DNA of 5,432 nt, from assembly GCA_002477945.1 (NCBI GenBank), contig DLLF01000016.1:1-5432 (forward strand), read 5' to 3'. Positions 1-5,432 of the stretch are shown piece after piece. Position 1 is the first letter of the stretch. Each line of letters begins with the position of its first letter. The translations under genes were made by a program, and so were the position numbers. Under the pieces are notes generated by a model, which was given only the letters and a program-made list of their open reading frames with translations, had not been told where the DNA came from and made no database searches. The DNA is from Bacteroidales bacterium UBA7569 (GTDB lineage Bacteria; Bacteroidota; Bacteroidia; Bacteroidales; Paludibacteraceae).

Positions 1-863
1 GCGGCGCAAGCCTCCAGTTCTGTATGGTGCCTTACAACTTCCTTGAGAAGAAAGCCGCTTATCTCAACACGGGCGTGTGGTCGAAGAAGGCTATCAAAGA
101 GGCGAAGGGCTTCGGCGAAGTAGAGGTAGTTGCTGAGTCAACCAACTCAATCCCAACCGATTACGCTATCCCGCAGGATGCTGACTATTTCCATATCACC
201 ACCAACAACACCATCTTCGGCACCGAGATTTCCGAGCGCAAACTGCAGGAAATCTACGCCAAGAAGGGCAATGTGCCTTTGATTGCCGATATGTCGTCCG
301 ACATTCTCAGCCGTCCTATTGATGCAAGCAAGTTCGACGTCATCTACGGTGGCGCACAGAAGAACATCGCCCCCGCAGGCGTTACCTTCGTCATCATCAA
401 GGAGTCGGCTCTCGGCCACGTGTCGCGCTATATCCCCACGATGCTCAACTATCAGACGCATATCGACGGCGGCAGCATGTTCAACACGCCTCCCGTTCTG
501 CCTATCTACACCGCGCTCCTCAATCTCCGTTGGCTCAAGGAGCACGGCGGCATTGCGTGGATTGACCGCCGCAACCAGCAGAAGGCTGACCTCCTCTACG
601 ATTGCCTCGACCACTCCAAGATGTTCGTCCCCACTATCCTCGACAAGGAGGATCGCAGCCGCATGAACATCTGCTTCGTGCCGAAACCCGAATACGAGGA
701 ACTCAAAGACGACTTCTTCAAGTTCGCTACCGAGCGCGGCATGGTCGGCATCAAGGGGCACCGTCTTGTAGGCGGCTTCCGTGCTTCGTGCTACAACGCA
801 ATGGATGTCGAGGGCGTACAGGCACTCGTTGATTGCATTCACGATTACGAGAAGAAACTCTAA
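1..863 (+). CDS. serC: Phosphoserine aminotransferase (SerC), 5'-truncated by the window edge
   Basis: This PLP-dependent aminotransferase converts 3-phosphohydroxypyruvate plus glutamate to O-phosphoserine and 2-oxoglutarate in the cytoplasm, the second step of serine synthesis; the enzyme also serves pyridoxine synthesis in some bacteria. The reading frame is open from base 3 (GASLQFCMVPYNFL), so the ATG at 24 is internal and the gene starts outside the window. About 286 residues are visible against a usual 355-360, so roughly 70 N-terminal residues are missing. Numbering from base 3, the PLP-binding lysine is K120 in GGAQKN (codon 360-362). TTNNTIFGTE matches the conserved SerC phosphate-binding segment. 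GHRLVGGFRASCYNAM near the C-terminus holds the conserved substrate-binding H253, R254 and R260. The stop is TAA at 861-863. No terminator follows before serA, which suggests a serCA operon. C-ending codons are favoured. Identification is very secure. Confidence 0.97.
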   Translation, partial: GASLQFCMVPYNFLEKKAAYLNTGVWSKKAIKEAKGFGEVEVVAESTNSIPTDYAIPQDADYFHITTNNTIFGTEISERKLQEIYAKKGNVPLIADMSSDILSRPIDASKFDVIYGGAQKNIAPAGVTFVIIKESALGHVSRYIPTMLNYQTHIDGGSMFNTPPVLPIYTALLNLRWLKEHGGIAWIDRRNQQKADLLYDCLDHSKMFVPTILDKEDRSRMNICFVPKPEYEELKDDFFKFATERGMVGIKGHRLVGGFRASCYNAMDVEGVQALVDCIHDYEKKL

Positions 864-918
864 TAATCCAGTCGTTTCATTTATGTGTTTTAATGCTGCC
901 AAACCGCAACTTTTCAGC

Positions 919-962
919 AAGGGATACGCAACCTATAAGCAACCCATAAGCAAGGTATAACG
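919..962. repeat. Four degenerate 11-base tandem units between serC and serA
   Basis: Four successive 11-base units can be read: AAGGGATACGC, AACCTATAAGC, AACCCATAAGC and AAGGTATAACG. Units 2 and 3 differ at one base. Units 1 and 4 share the AA start and the central ATA but are diverged. The period is close to one helical turn, so the array could present a protein-binding face, but chance similarity is possible for the outer units. The rest of the 215-base gap (864-1078) shows no terminator and no clear TAnnTTTG promoter. Confidence 0.4.
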
Positions 963-1078
963 ACCCCATAGATTAACAAATTTATATAATCATGGACATT
1001 ATCATGGATTATTGGTTTGGCAATCCCAAGCGTGAAGAGAAGCGCACGGCAGTGTTTTACACAACATTAGTCAATAGT

Positions 1079-1999
1079 ATGAAAGTTCTTATTGCAACCG
1101 AAAAACCCTTCGCGAAAGTGGCTGTGGACGGCATTCGCGAGGTGGTGGAGAAAGCAGGTTACACCCTTGCTTTGCTCGAGAAATATACTGACAAACAGCA
1201 ACTTCTTGACGCTGTAGCGGATGCCGATGCTCTCATCGTGCGTTCCGACATCGTGGACGCAGAGGTACTCGATGCTGCCCCGCAACTCAAGATTGTGGTT
1301 CGCGCAGGTGCAGGCTACGACAACCTCGACCTCGCAGCGGCTACCGCACACGGCGTGGTGGCTATGAATACCCCGGGTCAGAACTCCAACGCAGTGGCGG
1401 AGTTGGCACTCGGACTCATGGTGATGGCTGTCCGCAATTTCTACAACGGCACCAGCGGCACCGAACTCAAAGGCAAGAAACTCGGTATCCATGCTTTCGG
1501 CAACGTAGGTCGTAACGTAGCGCGTATTGCCAAAGGCTTTGGCATGGACATCTACGCTTACGACGCTTTCTGTCCCGATGAGGCTATGATTGCCGCAGGC
1601 GTTACGCCCGTTCACTCTGCCGAGGAACTCTACCGCACTTGCAACATTGTTTCGCTGCACATCCCTGCCACCGCAGAAACCAAACAGAGTATCAACTACG
1701 CCCTTTTGTCTCAGATGCCGAAGGGGGCTGTCTTGGTCAATACTGCCCGTAAGGAGGTCATCAACGAGGACGAGTTGATTCAACTCATGCAGGAGCGCGC
1801 TGATTTCAAGTACGTTACGGACATTATGCCCGCAGCGGATATGAAGTTCAAGACCTTGTTCGAGGGGCGTTATTTTGCCACTCCGAAAAAGATGGGTGCC
1901 CAAACCGCCGAGGCGAACATCAACGCCGGCATCGCCGCCGCCAACCAAATCGTTGACTTCCTCACCACCGGCAACACCCGCTTCCAAGTAAACAAATAA
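1079..1999 (+). CDS. serA: D-3-phosphoglycerate dehydrogenase (SerA), short form without ACT domain
   Basis: This cytoplasmic NAD-dependent enzyme oxidises 3-phosphoglycerate to 3-phosphohydroxypyruvate, the first step of serine synthesis, feeding SerC encoded upstream. From the ATG at 1079 it has 306 residues. The substrate domain contains RAGAGYDN (75-82) and NTPGQNSNAVAE (97-108). The nucleotide fold is at 132-161 with HAFGNVGR (138-145), where the first glycine of the usual GxGxxG is Ala. The catalytic Arg is R224 in NTAR. The usual TPH catalytic histidine is replaced by lysine (TPKKMGAQT, K270), and the usual acidic partner near DIMPAAD (248-254) is not in its standard position. The Lys form is what I recall for Bacteroidales and Entamoeba enzymes. 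The protein ends at 306 with no regulatory ACT domain, so serine feedback through such a domain is not expected. An in-frame ATG at 992 would add 29 residues. I prefer 1079 because MKVLIATEKPF is where family members begin. Confidence 0.95.
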   Translation: MKVLIATEKPFAKVAVDGIREVVEKAGYTLALLEKYTDKQQLLDAVADADALIVRSDIVDAEVLDAAPQLKIVVRAGAGYDNLDLAAATAHGVVAMNTPGQNSNAVAELALGLMVMAVRNFYNGTSGTELKGKKLGIHAFGNVGRNVARIAKGFGMDIYAYDAFCPDEAMIAAGVTPVHSAEELYRTCNIVSLHIPATAETKQSINYALLSQMPKGAVLVNTARKEVINEDELIQLMQERADFKYVTDIMPAADMKFKTLFEGRYFATPKKMGAQTAEANINAGIAAANQIVDFLTTGNTRFQVNK

Positions 2000-2034
2000 G
2001 TTCTTACTCTTTAGCCCCACATCGGGCTGTACTC

Positions 2035-2069
2035 AAAAGACTATCTCACAACAAGAGGTAGTCTTTTTT
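2035..2069 (+). terminator. Intrinsic terminator after serA
   Basis: A 13-base stem is formed by AAAAGACTATCTC (2035-2047) and GAGGTAGTCTTTT (2055-2067), with one T-G pair and a 7-base loop. It ends in six T residues (2064-2069). It lies 36 bases after the serA stop and should end the serCA transcript. The A-run on the left arm could give weak activity on the other strand too. A smaller hairpin precedes it at 2013-2028 (AGCCC, six-base loop, GGGCT). Confidence 0.9.
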
Positions 2070-2078
2070 GTATACCAC

Positions 2079-2109
2079 TTGTGCATATTATAAAAATGTA
2101 TTATCTTTG
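2079..2109 (+). promoter_or_regulatory. Bacteroidetes-type promoter for the DUF262/DUF1524 gene
   Basis: TATCTTTG at 2102-2109 is a full match to the Bacteroidetes -7 element TAnnTTTG. A TTGTG at 2079-2083, 18 bases upstream, fits the loose -33 TTTG/TTG element at about the expected distance. Transcription would start a few bases past 2109, leaving a leader of roughly 35-40 A/T-rich bases before the ATG at 2154. It begins only ten bases after the serA terminator, so the downstream gene is an independent unit. Confidence 0.75.
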
Positions 2110-2153
2110 TGGGCAAATAGAAAACTAATAATCAACTAATAGAATTTGATACT

Positions 2154-4007
2154 ATGGCAGGACAGACAGTAATCAGTGTTAATAAGGTAAAAGTAGAAGA
2201 TTTGCTCAAAGGTGGAACAACTCACAAGTTTGTTATTCCTGAATACCAACGTCCTTATTCTTGGACAGAGGAGCAAGTAACTACGCTATTTGAGGATATT
2301 ACGGAATTTTCTATCAATGTCGGAGGTTCAGAGAAAGAGGGTGCTATGTACTTTTTAGGTAGCATTGTATCTTATATCAATGAGAATGATGAATGTGAAA
2401 TTATTGATGGGCAGCAACGTTTAACATCCTTGTTCTTGCTATTACGTGCGATATTATACAAATTAGAACATAGTGAGGATAAAAGTAGTGAGGAAGCACA
2501 AAACTTTATACGAGAAATATCGTCTTGTTTATGGAAAGCGGGCAAACTGACAGGGAAAATAGATAGAACCATTCCTTTAATCAGTTCCAGAGTTATCAAT
2601 AATGAAGGAAATGAGATATTTTTCCACATATTGGAGACCGGAGAAACAACATACAAGGCAAAAGACAATTATTCCAAGAATTATCGTTTGTTCCAGTCCT
2701 TATTGGAAAACTTCTGTAAGCGTCAGTCGGGCGTATCGAATGGTGTATATGACTTTGTCTATGCGTTGCTGAATCAAGTGATTGTATTACCGATTACTGC
2801 AGATACACAAGATACAGCATTAACGATATTCTCTACACTCAATAATAGAGGTCTTCCTTTATCGCATGCCGATATATTTAAGGCAAAGATGTACAACCCA
2901 CTATCGGATGCAGAAAAGAAAGTATTTATAGAAAAGTGGAAAGAAATAGAACAAGATACAATCAATTTGCAATTGCGCGATAATATCACCTCTTTGTTTA
3001 CTTATTATATGCCATATTTGCGCGCCAAAGAGGGGGATAAGAACACAACTAATCCGAGTGTCCGTACTTACTATTTGGATAAGAAAGGAGAACGATTGTA
3101 TCAAGGCGATTTGTTAGAGCAATTGACAAAGATATTGAATATCTGGAAGGTAATCTATGGCAACTATGATATAGAGGGGGAGCATTGGGACAACAATGCA
3201 CAAATACGTCAAGCGTTGGATATTCTGATTTCTTATCCCAATGAGTATATCAACTATCCGATGCTGGTATTTTATCTTGCCCATCATACAGAACCGGATT
3301 TTGAACACACATTCTTATTGTTCCTGCACAAGTTGATATATGAATGTATTATTCGATTTGTATATTACCCGTCAGTAAATGCAATCAAAAACTATGTTCC
3401 TAAATTGAATGTGGATATATTGGCTACCAACCACCCTTCGTTTGAAACAGCCTTTGGCGCGATGCCAATGCCATTTACTGAAGAAGATTTCAAGCAACTC
3501 ATAGTGCGTCCGCACTATCGCTTATTAAGTATGTTGTTGAAATTGTATGCCTATAATCATCAACCAATAGTGGAGAATGATATTGTAAAGTGCCTGTTGC
3601 CGGCTAATTGGCAAATAGAACATATCTTTCCGCAAAAGTGGGATTCACACTATTTTGCTATTTCGGAAACAGAACAAGAATTGATAGAGCATATTGGCAA
3701 TAAGGTTCCGTTTGAACAGAAATTGAATATCCAAGCGGGTAATGGATTCTTTAGTACAAAGAAAGAAAAATATCAAAATTCGGTTATTGGTGCTGTCAGA
3801 GAGTTGCTGCAATATGAGGAGTGGACAACACAATGTATTGAGGAGCGAGATAAGCAGGTTGTTAGTGAGATATGGGATACATTAAAAAAGTGGAATGAAG
3901 AATATCTAAATAGTACAGCAACTAACGAAGTTACACCTCAACCTACTTTGACGCAGGAACAAATGGAACTGATAGAAAAATTGAAAGCGACAGGCTTTCA
4001 AATATAG
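2154..4007 (+). CDS. DUF262 / DUF1524 (HNH-type) protein, GmrSD-like putative restriction or anti-phage nuclease
   Basis: This 617-residue protein combines two domains found together in modification-dependent restriction enzymes (GmrSD, BrxU) and in the phosphorothioation-linked SspE. The N-terminal DUF262 (ParB/Srx-like, NTP-hydrolysing in characterised relatives) shows IPEYQRPYSW (28-37), YFLGSIV (66-72), the signature DGQQR (85-89) and FSTLNNRGLPLSHADIFK (226-243). A helical middle region follows. The C-terminal DUF1524 nuclease shows IEHIFPQ (488-494; H490 is the expected catalytic histidine), IGNKVPFEQKLN (514-525) and FSTKKEKYQNS (533-543). Both catalytic signatures look intact, and there is no signal peptide or membrane segment, so it should act in the cytoplasm. 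The ATG at 2154 has an A/T-rich leader without Shine-Dalgarno sequence, normal for Bacteroidetes. The gene is visibly A/T-richer than its neighbours (bases 2881-2940 hold 22 G+C of 60; 1321-1380 in serA hold 39), which suggests acquisition. The target (modified DNA or otherwise) cannot be told from sequence. Confidence 0.9.
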   Translation: MAGQTVISVNKVKVEDLLKGGTTHKFVIPEYQRPYSWTEEQVTTLFEDITEFSINVGGSEKEGAMYFLGSIVSYINENDECEIIDGQQRLTSLFLLLRAILYKLEHSEDKSSEEAQNFIREISSCLWKAGKLTGKIDRTIPLISSRVINNEGNEIFFHILETGETTYKAKDNYSKNYRLFQSLLENFCKRQSGVSNGVYDFVYALLNQVIVLPITADTQDTALTIFSTLNNRGLPLSHADIFKAKMYNPLSDAEKKVFIEKWKEIEQDTINLQLRDNITSLFTYYMPYLRAKEGDKNTTNPSVRTYYLDKKGERLYQGDLLEQLTKILNIWKVIYGNYDIEGEHWDNNAQIRQALDILISYPNEYINYPMLVFYLAHHTEPDFEHTFLLFLHKLIYECIIRFVYYPSVNAIKNYVPKLNVDILATNHPSFETAFGAMPMPFTEEDFKQLIVRPHYRLLSMLLKLYAYNHQPIVENDIVKCLLPANWQIEHIFPQKWDSHYFAISETEQELIEHIGNKVPFEQKLNIQAGNGFFSTKKEKYQNSVIGAVRELLQYEEWTTQCIEERDKQVVSEIWDTLKKWNEEYLNSTATNEVTPQPTLTQEQMELIEKLKATGFQI

Positions 4008-4033
4008 TACATATCATTATAATGCTGTAATGT

Positions 4034-5041
4034 ATGGCTGAGACAATTATAGAGACAGACAAACAGCGGGAGCGGAGGATTTATCGCGTTACCATATTCG
4101 GTAGCGTGGTGAATATGGTGCTGTTGGTATTCAAGTTCCTGGCAGGAGTGCTGGGACACTCGGCAGCAATGATTGCCGATGCGGTACATTCGCTCAGCGA
4201 TTTTCTTACAGACATCGTAGTGCTGGTCTTTATCAAAATCAGCAACCGTCCTGCTGACCACGACCATGACTACGGGCATGGCAAGTACGAGACATTGGCT
4301 ACTTTCTGTATCGGTGTGGCATTGTTGGTTGTAGGCGGAATGATAGCCGCCGGCGGAGTGGAGAAGATACTGCGTGTAGCGCATGGCGAGCAGTTGCCTG
4401 AGCCGGGTTGGATTGCTCTATGGGCGGCGTTGGTGAGTATTGTACTCAAAGAAATCACCTATCAAGTTACTGTGCGGGTTGGCAAACAGGTTCATTCGGA
4501 CGCCGTGGTGGCGAATGCATGGCATCATCGTTCTGATGCGTTCTCGTCTATCGGCACGGCACTCGGTATCGGCGGGGCTATTCTCTTGGGACAGAAATGG
4601 ACTATTTTCGACCCGATAGCCGCTTTGATAGTCAGTATCTTAATCATCGTAACGGCGGCTAAGTTAGTGTATGGCGCAATGGGAGAGTTTTTGGAAAAGA
4701 GTCTGCCCGACGAGATGGAACAACAGATTGTGGATATTGTGAACGAAGACAAGGCTATGACCGAACTGCACCATCTTCGTACCCGCAGCGTAGGCAATCA
4801 TTATGCCATAGAGATGCACTTGCGTATGCCCGGTGATACTCCTTTGTATGTGGCGCACCAGCACGCTACGGAACTTGAACGCCGCCTGAAAAAACAGTTC
4901 GGCGAACAGACACACGTAGGCATACACATCGAACCGGCCAAAGAAAATGGTGTCTATACCAACCCAAGATGCATCATTGATAATTATTGCTGTCCGGTAA
5001 ACACAGCCCAAAGAAAAAAAGTCCCTTCCAAATGCCCATAA
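4034..5041 (+). CDS. Cation diffusion facilitator (CDF) family metal efflux protein, 3' end probably altered by an IS
   Basis: This is an inner-membrane proton-coupled divalent metal exporter of the CDF family. Six membrane segments are readable at about 17-39, 43-68, 87-108, 124-144, 157-185 and 190-212. The transport-site residues are H52 and D56 in segment 2 (VHSLSD) and H164 and D168 in segment 5 (HHRSD). This HD-HD arrangement is typical of zinc-type members, whereas E. coli FieF has DD-HD. A histidine-rich loop (DHDHDYGHGK, 75-84) lies between segments 2 and 3. The cytoplasmic metal-sensing domain is about 225-302, ending HIGIEP-like at HVGIHIEP. Residues 303-335 form an unusual tail with C313, C319, C320 and C334; the last codons and the TAA (5039-5041) appear to lie in the end of an IS. 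The start at 4034 is 26 bases after the DUF262 gene, with no terminator between, so co-transcription is possible. Zinc as substrate is inferred. Confidence 0.92.
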   Translation: MAETIIETDKQRERRIYRVTIFGSVVNMVLLVFKFLAGVLGHSAAMIADAVHSLSDFLTDIVVLVFIKISNRPADHDHDYGHGKYETLATFCIGVALLVVGGMIAAGGVEKILRVAHGEQLPEPGWIALWAALVSIVLKEITYQVTVRVGKQVHSDAVVANAWHHRSDAFSSIGTALGIGGAILLGQKWTIFDPIAALIVSILIIVTAAKLVYGAMGEFLEKSLPDEMEQQIVDIVNEDKAMTELHHLRTRSVGNHYAIEMHLRMPGDTPLYVAHQHATELERRLKKQFGEQTHVGIHIEPAKENGVYTNPRCIIDNYCCPVNTAQRKKVPSKCP

Positions 5042-5060
5042 AAAGGCAGATTGGTATGTA

Positions 5061-5091
5061 TTTTTGCAAAAGCGAGCCCCCTATGCAAAAA
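5061..5091. repeat. Inverted repeat around the transposase stop codon
   Basis: TTTTTGCA (5061-5068) and TGCAAAAA (5084-5091) are perfect 8-base inverted copies separated by 15 bases. The loop contains the transposase stop codon (5081-5083). No T-run follows the stem on either strand, so it is not a standard terminator. It may be a structural part of the IS end. Confidence 0.5.
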
Positions 5092-5432
5092 GTACCAGTT
5101 GCGGATTGCTCGTAGGCGGGGCTAAATTTTGTTCTTTAATCAGCGTATTCCATAACCCTTCAGGGTCTTCAAGGAAAGCATATAAGTCAATATAGTACAT
5201 CAGCATCTGGCGTATCATCGTAACCATATTCGAGAAAGCCCATTTCCGCTCCAAACGCTTATGTATAACGGTAAGCAACAGATTGGCTATCATCGTCACC
5301 CAAATCTGTGATTCGATAGCATTCACACTGTCACCGTAAAAGTATTTGAGAGGAAAATTCTGTTTCAGTTGCTTGAACAATATCTCTATCTGCCACCTAC
5401 GGTCATAAATGGCTATCACCCATTCTATCTCC
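5081..5432 (-). CDS. IS4-family DDE transposase, C-terminal part (cut by the window edge)
   Basis: The visible 116 residues are the C-terminal end of a DDE transposase that cuts and joins the ends of its own element. The IS4-family signature Y-(2)-R-(3)-E-(6)-K is complete: numbering from the first full codon at 5431, Y9, R12, E16 and K23 in IYDRRWQIEILFKQLK. E16 (codon 5384-5386) is the third acidic residue of the catalytic DDE triad. FYGDSVNAIESQIWVTMIANLLLT follows, as in many Bacteroidetes IS4 transposases. The frame stays open through base 5432 (EIEWVIAIYD), so the GTG at 5417-5419 is internal and the true start lies outside. The stop is TAG at 5081-5083 on the minus strand. Nothing visible suggests it is inactive, but about two thirds of the protein is not seen. 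Confidence 0.92.
   Translation of the reverse strand, partial: EIEWVIAIYDRRWQIEILFKQLKQNFPLKYFYGDSVNAIESQIWVTMIANLLLTVIHKRLERKWAFSNMVTMIRQMLMYYIDLYAFLEDPEGLWNTLIKEQNLAPPTSNPQLVLFA

Larger units (their letters stand above)
5031..5432 (-). mobile_element. IS4-family insertion sequence, one end visible, continuing beyond the window
   Basis: The transposase on the minus strand identifies the element. The inner boundary is proposed at about 5031 because AATGCCCATAAAAAGG there resembles terminal repeats of the IS4/IS231 group, which begin with ATGCCsAT-like bases, and because it lies 50 bases past the transposase stop, a usual distance. The other terminal repeat and the target duplication are outside the window, so the boundary is an estimate. 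The element is convergent with the CDF exporter and seems to have inserted into or just after its 3' end. Confidence 0.6.

Noticed and set aside
283..666. Ser/Arg-rich 127-codon frame within serC
   Set aside because: Out-of-frame shadow of serC with a low-complexity composition and no domain.
147..920. 257-codon open frame antisense to serC
   Set aside because: It lies opposite a secure serC and has no recognisable domain; strong codon bias in serC readily leaves the opposite strand open.
985..990. TATAAT directly before the ATG at 992, as a promoter -10
   Set aside because: The primary sigma factor of Bacteroidetes uses TAnnTTTG; a TATAAT in A/T-rich leader sequence is expected by chance, and no -33 element accompanies it.
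1067..2020. 317-codon open frame antisense to serA
   Set aside because: It mirrors serA almost exactly and shows no family motif; it is explained by serA codon bias.
3941..3951. CCTACTTTGAC near the end of the DUF262 gene as an exporter promoter
   Set aside because: It has one base too few between TA and TTTG to match TAnnTTTG, and no upstream element at the right distance was evident.
3998..4384. 128-codon frame antisense to the start of the CDF gene
   Set aside because: His- and Gln-rich translation is the complement of the exporter's coding sequence; no motif or separate signals.
4664..5011. 115-codon frame antisense to the CDF C-terminal domain
   Set aside because: Shadow of the exporter with no recognisable domain.
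5061..5091. Transposase terminator
   Set aside because: The stem lacks a following T-run on the transposase strand and the other strand, so it was kept only as an inverted repeat.

Overview
The window looks like chromosome from a member of the Bacteroidales (Bacteroides/Prevotella-like). The evidence is the serC-serA gene order, a short SerA without an ACT domain that carries the TPKKMGAQT signature, a promoter with the Bacteroidetes -7 element TAnnTTTG (TATCTTTG at 2102-2109), and gene starts with A/T-rich leaders and no Shine-Dalgarno sequence. The species cannot be named from this sequence alone.

Layout, left to right. Bases 1-863 hold the 3' four-fifths of serC (phosphoserine aminotransferase), open at the left edge. 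A 215-base gap follows, containing a degenerate 11-base periodic repeat. serA (3-phosphoglycerate dehydrogenase) then runs from about 1079 to 1999 on the same strand and ends at a strong intrinsic terminator (2035-2069). A Bacteroidetes-type promoter directly after the terminator (about 2079-2109) drives a 617-residue protein with a DUF262 N-terminal domain and a DUF1524 (HNH-type) C-terminal domain, the architecture of GmrSD-like restriction and anti-phage nucleases. It is visibly more A/T-rich than its neighbours. Twenty-six bases later comes a cation diffusion facilitator (CDF) metal exporter (4034-5041). Its 3' end runs into what looks like the end of an IS4-family insertion sequence. The C-terminal part of that element's transposase is read from the opposite strand (5081-5432) and leaves the window on the right.

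How the genes work together. SerA and SerC are consecutive steps of serine synthesis (3-phosphoglycerate to 3-phosphohydroxypyruvate to phosphoserine) and are probably co-transcribed. The DUF262/DUF1524 gene has its own promoter and an A/T-rich composition, so it looks like an acquired single-gene defence cassette set between housekeeping genes. The metal exporter may be co-transcribed with it, because no terminator or clear promoter separates them, but no functional link is implied. The IS at the right end probably supplied the present stop codon of the exporter and gave it an unusual tail. I see no tRNA, rRNA or CRISPR array. No clearly new multi-gene system is present; the points that most deserve a second look are the solitary DUF262/DUF1524 gene and the IS-altered exporter terminus.
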